6,452 bases of DNA from Rhodospirillaceae bacterium. Lineage in GTDB: Bacteria; Pseudomonadota; Alphaproteobacteria; UBA8366; GCA-2717185. Each line of letters starts with the position of its first letter. The first letter of the stretch is position 1. Position numbers and translations under genes: made by a program. Below are positions 1 to 5,519 of the stretch, one piece after another. Below the pieces are notes generated by a model, which searched no databases, was not told where the DNA came from, and worked only from the letters and a program-made list of their open reading frames with translations. The DNA lies in contig PBDC01000052.1 in assembly GCA_002717185.1 (NCBI GenBank), positions 10,923 through 17,374 on the forward strand. Direction: 5' to 3'.

Positions 1-227
1 AGGAAGCGGTTTGGGGTGTAGATCATCTGGATCAGTCTGTGGGCCTTAACGTAAACCTTGGCACCCGTCGAGTGGACCTCCGTTGTCACAAAGTTACGTT
101 GCATATCGACAGAGATCCCGTCGTTGACGCGGCCTTTAAAGAGGTAGAGAACGTCGATATATTGATAGCAGTAGGAGGTGACGTTGGTCGTTACAGCGGG
201 TTTTCATTCGGTATCGCTGTACCCTAG
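1..227 (+). CDS. Partial open frame from left edge, unknown function
   Basis: A plus-strand frame is open from the left edge to a TAG at 225-227, about 74 codons, so only a C-terminal end would be present. About half of its codons begin with G and the product is rich in V, G and D, which is typical of real coding sequence. It stops 9 bases before the stop of the convergent thioesterase gene, a usual arrangement for two gene ends. I do not recognise the protein; the last part (VDILIAVGGDVG and a final FSFGIAVP) shows no motif I can name. The exactly antisense frame is also open from about 207 to the left edge but has no start codon near its beginning. This could also be a decayed gene end. Confidence is low. 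Confidence 0.3.
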   Translation, partial: EAVWGVDHLDQSVGLNVNLGTRRVDLRCHKVTLHIDRDPVVDAAFKEVENVDILIAVGGDVGRYSGFSFGIAVP

Positions 228-236
228 GCGTTATTT

Positions 237-641
237 CTAGAGGCCAGCCTTCTCCGCTTTCGCTCTCAACCGTTCGGCTGATTTAGAGGCATCCGTGATG
301 AAGCGATCATGCGTGCCTCGGCCAACTTCTTCCAGGTCGTCCTTGACTGTGATGTCGAAAACGACTCGGCGGCGGTCCAGGGTCTTGACCGTTGCGGTCA
401 CTTCGACTGACATACCCATCACTGTGGCGCCGACATGAGCGATGTTGACCTGGGTACCGACTGAATCCTCATTTTCGTCAGCGAATTCGAGAATGTACTT
501 CTTGCAGGTTTGTTCAATATCGCGGATCATTTCTGGCGTGGCGTAGACCTTAAATTCGCCCCCAGCGACGGAGATGGTGCGCCCTTCGTCGACAGTGAAG
601 CGCCTAGTGATTTTGTTGCCTTCCTTAAAACCGTCTTCCAT
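237..641 (-). CDS. FlK-like hot-dog fold acyl-CoA thioesterase
   Basis: This 134-residue protein has the length and pattern of the predicted thioesterases related to FlK, the fluoroacetyl-CoA thioesterase of Streptomyces cattleya. Such enzymes are small soluble hot-dog proteins that hydrolyse short acyl-CoA esters. The FlK triad Thr42, Glu50 and His76 is matched with identical spacing by Thr35 (in VYAT), Glu43 (in DIEQTC) and His69 (in IAHVGAT). Gly62 in VGTQV sits where FlK has Gly69. A GMSVEVTATV strand follows, and the end is a basic helix (SAERLRAKAEKAG). The ATG at 641 has AAGGA 8 bases upstream (650-654), which supports this start. The stop is TAG. It stands alone on this strand, convergent with the left-edge frame and divergent from the amidase pair, so its substrate is not given by context. 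The family call is firm; fluoroacetyl-CoA as substrate is not implied. Confidence 0.88.
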   Translation of the reverse strand: MEDGFKEGNKITRRFTVDEGRTISVAGGEFKVYATPEMIRDIEQTCKKYILEFADENEDSVGTQVNIAHVGATVMGMSVEVTATVKTLDRRRVVFDITVKDDLEEVGRGTHDRFITDASKSAERLRAKAEKAGL

Positions 642-1110
642 GTCTTATGTCCTTCATGTTTGGCGATCGGGAGGAAGTTTAGCGGAAAGACTTCGACTTC
701 GACAGCTATCTAGCGGAGATAAACGTGTGGTTAGTTGATGATGCATATTGCCGGACTAAAGCAGAGCCTGTAGCACTTTTAGAGGTCCACTCATTAAATT
801 TCGAACCTTTCTAGAGATTGGCGGTGCGGGTAACTTGCGGTGTTTCGACTATGACCGTCTGCTTGGTCCCCTTGGCTACGATGGCACAAGCGTAAACTAG
901 GATAAGGTGGCCAGTATGACGGCTTATTTAATTATCAACATCCTCGTACATCGGTTGTTATAAGTCGAATTCCTTTAATTATTGGTAAAACACTGCGTCA
1001 GTGCGTGCCATAAAATGTAGAATATGAGCGAATTTCATCCTTTGCGGTGAGGAGACTAATGTGCAGAATTTTAGCCGCAAGAAGGAATCCAGACGGTCTC
1101 GGAGAACAAA
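642..1110. other. Divergent intergenic region without convincing gene
   Basis: This stretch of about 470 bases separates the minus-strand thioesterase from the plus-strand amidase pair and should hold the promoters of both. I see no intact gene. It is more AT-rich than its flanks, especially around 930-1020, and carries stops in all frames. It holds a 14-codon ATG frame at 916 that resembles a protein start, a small inverted repeat at 991-1003 and a short leader-like frame at 1059. No well-spaced sigma70 promoter stands out. The length and the broken frames would fit an old decayed gene. Confidence 0.6.
991..1003. repeat. Short inverted repeat upstream of amidase pair
   Basis: CACTG, a 3-base spacer CGT, then CAGTG form a perfect 5-base inverted repeat in the AT-rich part of the divergent region, 108 bases before the small-subunit start. 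It could be a half-site pair for a regulator. A repeat this short also arises by chance, and it has no T-run, so it is not a terminator. Confidence 0.3.
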
Positions 1111-1160
1111 ATGGACGATCAGACGATACGCGACCTGGTAATGTATTGGCAGCAGGTTGA
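1059..1160 (+). CDS. Possible short leader frame before amidase pair
   Basis: An ATG at 1059 is preceded by a very good Shine-Dalgarno run (GAGGAG at 1049-1054, 4 bases away) and opens a 33-codon frame that ends with TGA at 1158, inside the next gene in another frame. The peptide is hydrophilic (Arg, Gly, Asp and Asn rich) with no signal sequence or known motif. It could be a translated leader whose termination affects initiation at 1111, or simply a chance frame next to a purine-rich stretch. There is no homology evidence. Confidence 0.2.
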   Translation: MCRILAARRNPDGLGEQNGRSDDTRPGNVLAAG

Positions 1161-1311
1161 ACTGGACGATGAGGCGGCGAAGCGCCTCACCAACCAATCG
1201 ATTGGCGCGGGGAAGGCGCTTCGCAAGGTCGCCGGCGAATCTATGTTTGATACTGAGCCGGCACATTACGACCGGGCGCTAATCGCGATGTCGGGACGCG
1301 ACGATGTCTGA
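1111..1311 (+). CDS. AtzG/GatC-like small subunit partner of amidase
   Basis: This is a 66-residue acidic helical protein directly in front of an amidase. In the cyanuric-acid pathway AtzG is a short GatC-like protein that wraps round and stabilises the amidase AtzE; DUF4089 proteins play similar roles. Features that fit are the small size, an N-terminal helix (about residues 4-18), a central helix (about 20-40) and a C-terminal FDTEPAHYDRAL segment (46-57), recalling the conserved acidic-Pro end of these proteins. The ATG is supported by GGAG at 1101-1104, 7 bases upstream. Its stop TGA lies inside the ATGTCTGA that also holds the amidase ATG at 1304, an 8-base overlap typical of translational coupling and equal subunit supply. 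The role as amidase partner is inferred mainly from size and position; sequence similarity to AtzG is only suggestive. Confidence 0.7.
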   Translation: MDDQTIRDLVMYWQQVELDDEAAKRLTNQSIGAGKALRKVAGESMFDTEPAHYDRALIAMSGRDDV

Positions 1312-1420
1312 TCCGACGCAGTAGTCCCTGGTCGAGGCAGCAGACGCAGTTGCAGGTAAACAAATTTCGGCACGCGAACTGGCGAAGGCTAGCATCGCTA
1401 AGGTTGAAGCGCGGCAGGCG
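1304..1420 (+). pseudogene. Amidase N-terminal segment cut by in-frame amber codon
   Basis: The amidase frame continues upstream of the GTG at 1421 to an ATG at 1304, which overlaps the small-subunit stop and is the expected coupled start. After six codons (MSDPTQ) there is a TAG at 1322-1324. The frame then reads on without a break as SLVEAADAVAGKQISAREL and further, a typical amidase-signature N-terminal helix (compare the usual SLVE...AG.IS..EL pattern), straight into the enzyme body. The TAG is one base from TTG (Leu), CAG (Gln) or TGG (Trp); Leu would suit the family pattern. TAG ends the thioesterase, the amidase itself and the ABC gene here, so it is not a sense codon generally. The choices are a recent nonsense mutation, a suppressed amber, or a sequencing error. 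No ATG, GTG or TTG occurs in frame between 1325 and 1420. Confidence 0.75.
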
Positions 1421-2719
1421 GTGCTAAATTGCTTCATCTCGTTGGATGCGGAAGGTGCGCTGGAAGAAGCCGATGCCGCCGACGCGGCGCTTGCCCGCGG
1501 CGACGCCACGGGTCTACTGCACGGCGTGCCACTAGCACACAAGGATATGTACTACCGGGAAGGCAAGGTCTCTACTTGTGGTTCGAAAATTCGCAAGGAT
1601 TTCCTGCCAGACCATACTGCGACGGTGCTGGAAAGGTTGGCGGGAGCGGGTGCGTTGCATATGGGCGGCCTCAATATGTCGGAATTCGCTGTTGGGCCGT
1701 TCGGCCACAACGAACATTGGGGCCATTGCCGCAACCCGTGGAACCCGGACCATGTGACCGGCGGCTCGTCGAGCGGCTCCGGTTCCGCTGTTGGCGGGCG
1801 TCTGGTGTTCGGGGCTCTAGGCTCGGATACGGGGGGCTCGGTGCGACTACCATCCGCCTGTTGCGGCCTTGTCGGGATGAAGGGCACGCAAACCCGTGTC
1901 AGCCGTTATGGGGTAATGGGCCTGTCCTTCTCGCTCGACAATGTCGGGCCATTGACGCGGACTGTGCGTGATAATGCTCGCATGATGAAAATCATCGCAG
2001 GATCCGACCCGAAGGATTTGACCGCTGCCAACGTACCAGTCGACGATTACGAGGCGGCAACGATTGACGCTGACGTAAAGGGACTGCGTATAGCGATCCC
2101 ATCGAACTATTACTATGATGGCGCTACCGACGATGTGCGCGCCTTGATGGAAGAGAGCCTGAAGGTCTTCGAAACACTGGGTGCTACAATCGTCACGGTT
2201 GAAGTGCCTCACCACGACATTCTGCCCGATCTGGCGATTGCTTTGCGCGGGCCCGAGGGATCGGTGCTGCATCAGGCCTGGATGCGCGACCGGCCGCACG
2301 ATTACGGTGCACAGGTGAAGGCGCGGCTGGAGCCGGGTCTCGCCATTTCGGGCACCGAGTATGTGACGTCGCAGCAGATTCGCCCAAAGATTACACAAAG
2401 CTTCGTCGACGCGGTGTTCGGTGAGGCGGATGTCTTCCACGCTCCGACCATTAACATCCCAGTTCCTTCTATCGATGAGACAGACGTTAAGGCATCGCCA
2501 AACTTCCCGGCGGTGGTCGCCGGCATGGTGCATTGTACGCGCCCAATCAACTATCTCGGGCTTCCATCACTTGCCGTGCCGGCTGGCTTCTCGGATAACG
2601 GTTTGCCGTCTTCCTTCCAGCTCATTGGCCGTCCGTTCGCCGAGGCGACCTTGTACCGAGCAGCCGCGGCTTATGAAGCACAAACTCGCTTCTTCGAGAA
2701 CACGCCAAATGATACATAG
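1421..2719 (+). CDS. Amidase signature family enzyme, AtzE/GatA-like
   Basis: This is the body of an amidase-signature serine hydrolase, which cleaves C-N amide bonds with a Ser-cisSer-Lys triad. Counting from the GTG at 1421 (432 residues), Lys41 lies in GVPLAHKD, cis-Ser116 in the GGSSSGSGSA run (114-123) and nucleophile Ser140 in GSDTGGSVRLPS. The spacings of 75 and 24 residues equal those of FAAH Lys142, Ser217 and Ser241. The C-terminal part carries the usual GLPSLAVPAGF and LPSSFQLIGRP stretches, so the fold looks complete. With the upstream segment from 1304 the protein would be about 471 residues, the normal length; from 1421 it lacks the first 39. The GTG has only a weak ribosome site. 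The AtzG-like partner points to AtzE-type amidases, which act on small ureido or carboxamide compounds, but the substrate cannot be read from sequence. It was probably co-transcribed with the 1111 gene. The stop is TAG. Confidence 0.9.
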   Translation: MLNCFISLDAEGALEEADAADAALARGDATGLLHGVPLAHKDMYYREGKVSTCGSKIRKDFLPDHTATVLERLAGAGALHMGGLNMSEFAVGPFGHNEHWGHCRNPWNPDHVTGGSSSGSGSAVGGRLVFGALGSDTGGSVRLPSACCGLVGMKGTQTRVSRYGVMGLSFSLDNVGPLTRTVRDNARMMKIIAGSDPKDLTAANVPVDDYEAATIDADVKGLRIAIPSNYYYDGATDDVRALMEESLKVFETLGATIVTVEVPHHDILPDLAIALRGPEGSVLHQAWMRDRPHDYGAQVKARLEPGLAISGTEYVTSQQIRPKITQSFVDAVFGEADVFHAPTINIPVPSIDETDVKASPNFPAVVAGMVHCTRPINYLGLPSLAVPAGFSDNGLPSSFQLIGRPFAEATLYRAAAAYEAQTRFFENTPNDT

Positions 2720-3223
2720 AAAAGAGCTGCATGTGTTTAAGTGGCCCAACGCCGCGGTAGTAGATAGCGTCATATTTCGAGCCAGAGATTGATCGGTTAA
2801 CGGCGTTACAGTCTGGCAGACCTGCGAGTTTTCTAACCTGCACCTTTTATGTGTGCTGGGCGACCAGGAGAAATCGGTGGTCGATCAAATCATGGTGACG
2901 GCCCTGTCAAGTAAGCGCCGTTCCGCGAGATTATGAAGGACATGTTTTCACCCAGACCTGGAGGGCATCCTGGATCGTATGTTCGAGGAAATTACAAAAG
3001 GATCTGGTTTCTCTATGCTGCGCGTTGTCTTGGTCGAGCATTTCGAATTTGAGGATACCGAAGGCATCTATTGGGGCATTTGCAATCATTTTGGGTTCGG
3101 CCATTGACATAGCACTTACGGCAACAAACTGGACCACTTCTTCAATGCTATGGCGGAGGCGCTGCGGAAGAGGCTCGGCTAGATCTTAAAACCGGTCGTA
3201 AACCTAGGGTAGAATTTCTGGAC
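2720..3223. other. Convergent gap between amidase and ABC gene
   Basis: About 500 bases lie between the amidase stop and the ABC-gene stop. Apart from the broken plus-strand frame at 2793-3182 I see no gene. The 2720-2792 part and the 3183-3223 part show nothing recognisable. No strong hairpin plus T-run terminator is evident for either converging transcript. I found no permease-like hydrophobic frame here that could partner the ATPase. Confidence 0.55.
2793..3182 (+). pseudogene. Broken flavodoxin-fold protein remnant
   Basis: One frame runs from 2793 to a TAG at 3180 and is interrupted in phase by TGA at 2934 and TGA at 3105. The segment from 2937 reads as protein: a helix with DRMFEEITKGSG, a strand RVVLVEHFEFED, then TEGIYWGICNHFGFGH, the TGA, and GNKLDHFFNAMAEALRKRLG. 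This order matches flavodoxin-like / NADPH-dependent FMN reductase proteins (WrbA type): helix after the phosphate loop, strand with V..VED, ADGI.wG.P..FG, then a helix with K.FFD. The N-terminal phosphate-binding loop and the whole C-terminal half are not visible, so the gene is both broken and truncated. It lies downstream of the amidase on the same strand. The assignment comes from remembered family patterns and is tentative; that the stretch is old coding sequence is more secure than its family. Confidence 0.4.
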
Positions 3224-3937
3224 CTACCAGTAGAGATCGCCCTCAATAAAGGCGCGGACCTCTTTCTGAACAGGATCGATCAGGATGTCGGCCGCCGGGG
3301 CGTGTGAGATCAAGTGGCCGCGGTGTAGAAACAGGATCTCGTCCGCCAAGCGGCGCGCCTGACCAAGATCGTGCGTCGACATTACGATCTTGGTCCCAGC
3401 GTTATGGATGAGGTTGATCAGTTCCTCGATTGACTGGGTGACGGCGGGGTCTAGGCTGGCCGTGGGTTCGTCGAGGAACAGGACATCCGGTTTCAGCGCC
3501 CAGGCGCGGGCCAGAGCAAGACGCTGCTGCTCTCCGAAGGACAGACTGCGCGCCTGCCGGTTGTGATGGCGGTAAAGCCGCGTCTGCTTCAACGCTTCCG
3601 CGACAAGCTCACGACGTTTGCGGCGCGGCATGCCGCGCATGCGCAGCGCGTAGTCGACATTCTCTGCCGCTGTTCGGCGCAGCATGACAGGTCGTTGGAA
3701 TACCATCGTCTGCCGACGCTTGACCTCGGCCGAGCCGCCGTTCCAGACAATTTCTCCGCCGGTCGGCGCAATCAGGCCATGGCACAGCCGTAACAAGAGG
3801 CTCTTGCCAGCCCCGTTATGACCCAAGATGATTGTCCGCGTTCCGGCGTCGAGTTTGAAGGTAATGTCCTTGATCAAACTTATACCATCTGCCTCATAGC
3901 GCAGGCCGCGGACGCTCAGGGGCAGAATTGAAGTCAG
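3224..3937 (-). CDS. ABC transporter ATP-binding protein, TupC/tungstate type
   Basis: This is a cytoplasmic ATPase subunit of an ABC importer. Numbered from the CTG start (237 residues), it has Walker A GHNGAGKS at 39-46, Q-loop FQRP with Gln81, signature LSFGEQQR at 132-139 (usual LSGGQ altered to LSFGE), Walker B VLFLDE at 152-157, D-loop SLD at 161-163 and switch His189 in STHD. The compact form and overall pattern recall tungstate/sulfate-type ATPases such as TupC, but the substrate is uncertain. The first usual start, TTG at 3877, has no well-placed ribosome site and would remove the first strand. The frame extends upstream as LPLSVRGLRYEADG, a normal family N-terminus, to a CTG at 3937 that overlaps the dehydrogenase TGA and has GGGAG 7 bases upstream (3945-3949). 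I therefore prefer the CTG; 3877 is the conservative alternative. No permease or binding protein is in the window. The stop is TAG. Confidence 0.87.
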   Translation of the reverse strand: MTSILPLSVRGLRYEADGISLIKDITFKLDAGTRTIILGHNGAGKSLLLRLCHGLIAPTGGEIVWNGGSAEVKRRQTMVFQRPVMLRRTAAENVDYALRMRGMPRRKRRELVAEALKQTRLYRHHNRQARSLSFGEQQRLALARAWALKPDVLFLDEPTASLDPAVTQSIEELINLIHNAGTKIVMSTHDLGQARRLADEILFLHRGHLISHAPAADILIDPVQKEVRAFIEGDLYW

Positions 3938-4851
3938 TCTTTGTCTCCCGTGGCTGCGCTGCCAACCTCGATGTCTGCCCAGCGCTCCATATGCTTAATC
4001 AGCGCGACAGAAGTATCGTCGCCAGTTCCTTGGCTAACCGCATAAGCGAGGAATTGGCGAACTGCACTGCCGAGCCACATCGGACAACCTAGCGCCTCAG
4101 CTTCTTCTAGGCAGAGCCGTACATCCTTATAGAGAAGCTTCTGCTTCATGGTTTTTTCGAAGGTGCGTGTCACTACGGCGCGTGGAAATTTATCCATCGT
4201 GGCAGAATTGCGGCCGCTACTGGCATTAATCACATTGAGCATCACGGTGGGGTCGAGGCCACCCTTTACGCCCATAACCATCGCTTCTGCAGCTGCGATA
4301 TTATTCGTCGCTGATAGGAAGTTGTTGGCCAGTTTCATGGTCTGGCCGAGGCCTGGTTCGGCGCCGATATAAAACAGATTATTACCGATGATCTCTAGGA
4401 TTGAGCGGACCGCTTCGAAGACAACCTCCGGTCCTGAGACCATCAGGGAAAGTTTACCCGACTCTGCGCCTAGAATGCCGCCGCTGACTGGACTATCAAG
4501 TACGGCGATACCCTTTTCTCCAAGACCGGCTGCTACCGTTTTCGCCATCATGGCGCCGGTTGTGGAGAGATCGACATAGGTATTGATTGCCGTGCCTTCC
4601 AGCAGCCCGCTTTGACCCAGGGCTACTTCGTATACTGCATCCGGAGTTGGCAGGCTGACCAAGACCATCTCACACCGGTTCGCGACATCGGTCGGGTTTT
4701 CCGCGCAGTACGCCCCTTTAGCGACCATCGGTGTCAGTGCTGCGTCGCGCGTGTCGCAGACGGCGAGTTCTTTCCCAGCGTCGAGCAATCGCAACGCCAT
4801 CGGGCCGCCCATATCACCCAAACCGATAAACCCAACCGGACCCGTCGTCAT
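3934..4851 (-). CDS. 3-hydroxyisobutyrate dehydrogenase family oxidoreductase
   Basis: This 305-residue NAD(P)-dependent beta-hydroxyacid dehydrogenase belongs to the family of 3-hydroxyisobutyrate, tartronate semialdehyde and L-threonate dehydrogenases. The Rossmann motif GFIGLGDMG is at 7-15, and the acidic Asp33 after the second strand (AVCDTR) suggests NAD rather than NADP. The substrate-binding motif DSPVSGGILGAESGKLSLMVSG spans 119-140, and the catalytic Lys173 sits in GLGQTMKLANN. The C-terminal all-helical domain (roughly 165-290) is complete. The start at 4851 is chosen because AGAGGA lies 8 bases upstream (4860-4865) and the Rossmann strand begins at once. An open extension to 5052 would read antisense-like residues through the previous gene. 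It follows the DUF1326 gene by 43 bases and overlaps the ABC gene by 4 bases, so it is part of the minus-strand operon. It probably oxidises a hydroxyacid made by the crotonase steps; the exact substrate is unknown. Confidence 0.93.
   Translation of the reverse strand: MTTGPVGFIGLGDMGGPMALRLLDAGKELAVCDTRDAALTPMVAKGAYCAENPTDVANRCEMVLVSLPTPDAVYEVALGQSGLLEGTAINTYVDLSTTGAMMAKTVAAGLGEKGIAVLDSPVSGGILGAESGKLSLMVSGPEVVFEAVRSILEIIGNNLFYIGAEPGLGQTMKLANNFLSATNNIAAAEAMVMGVKGGLDPTVMLNVINASSGRNSATMDKFPRAVVTRTFEKTMKQKLLYKDVRLCLEEAEALGCPMWLGSAVRQFLAYAVSQGTGDDTSVALIKHMERWADIEVGSAATGDKD
3945..3949 (-). promoter_or_regulatory. Shine-Dalgarno deciding CTG start of ABC gene
   Basis: On the minus strand GGGAG lies 7 bases before the CTG at 3937, inside the end of the dehydrogenase gene. 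The TTG at 3877 has its nearest purine run (GAGGC at 3891-3895) 13 bases away, too far to work well. This is the reason for preferring the CTG start. Confidence 0.55.
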
Positions 4852-4894
4852 CGCATGAATCCTCTGCCTGTTTGTAAGCTCTTCTGCACTACAA

Positions 4895-5518
4895 TCAGTT
4901 CGACCAGTTGAAGGGCGCGTAATGCCCGTTATTGCCTTTACCCTCCATCTCGAGGTCGAGCCCAAACCCGAACACCTTAAGAAATTTTGAGGTAGCCAGG
5001 GCGAGCCTTGAGTTCGCCGGATGACCAGTATTGTCGATGTAGTAAGGGTCACCCGACTGATTTCGCGAAGCTACCCCTTCAATCTCAAACCCGAAGATCT
5101 CCGGAATTTCAGTCGCGCGTTTCAGGCCGTTCATAATAAACTCAACCGGCTTGTATTCGACGCCTCGGAAGTCACTCACTAGGTTCTCGCGGATCCGGCC
5201 CGGGACGCCGCCTGCCTCGCCACTGACGATGGCAGCGAGCGCAGCCCGCTTGCTGTTATCGGCGGATTCGTCGACGACACAGGCAAATACCCAGCCCCCG
5301 TCGGCCATAACTTTTCCGGAGCGGATGATGAAGGCAAAGTTTAGCCCGTCTAGCGTTATATCGCCCGCCTGACCTTTATCGATACGATAGACCATCATCG
5401 CATAGCAATGGTCGTGCGTTGCCGGTCCCTGCGGGTTGGTGTAGATGCAAGGGCATAGGTAGTCGCAATTACAACTTTCCATATATTGACCGCGCAGGGT
5501 CCAAGCCACGGCGGCCAT
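4895..5518 (-). CDS. DUF1326 domain-containing protein
   Basis: This 207-residue protein shows the hallmark start of DUF1326: W.LRGQYMESCNC...CPC, with Cys16, Cys18, Cys22 and Cys24 and a further Cys38 after a His-rich stretch (THDHC). The middle has the family's RIDKGQAGDITLDGLNFAF stretch (about 46-64). The function of the family is not established; the conserved cysteines and histidines suggest metal binding or redox work, which is inference. There is no signal peptide or membrane segment, so it is probably cytoplasmic. The ATG lies one base after the TGA of the upstream crotonase gene (TGAGATG), with only a weak AGAG ribosome site, implying translational coupling. Its place between a crotonase and a dehydrogenase suggests a role tied to the same CoA pathway. 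The full domain is present and the length is normal for the family. Confidence 0.9.
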   Translation of the reverse strand: MAAVAWTLRGQYMESCNCDYLCPCIYTNPQGPATHDHCYAMMVYRIDKGQAGDITLDGLNFAFIIRSGKVMADGGWVFACVVDESADNSKRAALAAIVSGEAGGVPGRIRENLVSDFRGVEYKPVEFIMNGLKRATEIPEIFGFEIEGVASRNQSGDPYYIDNTGHPANSRLALATSKFLKVFGFGLDLEMEGKGNNGHYAPFNWSN

Positions 5519-5519
5519 C

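Noticed and set aside
1..207. Minus-strand open frame running out of the left edge
   Set aside because: It is the exact codon mirror of the plus-strand frame, has no start codon near its beginning, and its product looks less protein-like.
979..1266. Antisense frame opposite the small subunit
   Set aside because: The plus-strand gene has a good ribosome site and a coupled overlap with the amidase, so this is a shadow.
1322..1324. TAG as a reassigned sense codon
   Set aside because: The thioesterase, the amidase and the ABC gene all end in TAG at normal family lengths.
1847..2533. Long antisense frame of 228 codons
   Set aside because: It lies opposite the amidase catalytic domain, whose motifs and triad spacing are unmistakable; the antisense product has no family-like pattern.
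2934..3107. TGA codons as selenocysteine in the flavodoxin-like frame
   Set aside because: The frame lacks a recognisable start, the phosphate loop and the C-terminal half, so decay explains it better; I saw no clear downstream hairpin of the needed kind by eye.
2931..3137. Minus-strand 68-codon frame in the convergent gap
   Set aside because: There is no ribosome site and no family pattern, and the plus-strand frame gives a better protein-like reading.
4852..5052. 67-residue N-terminal extension of the dehydrogenase
   Set aside because: It overlaps the well-supported DUF1326 gene, has a non-globular composition, and the ATG at 4851 has a good AGAGGA site directly before the Rossmann motif.
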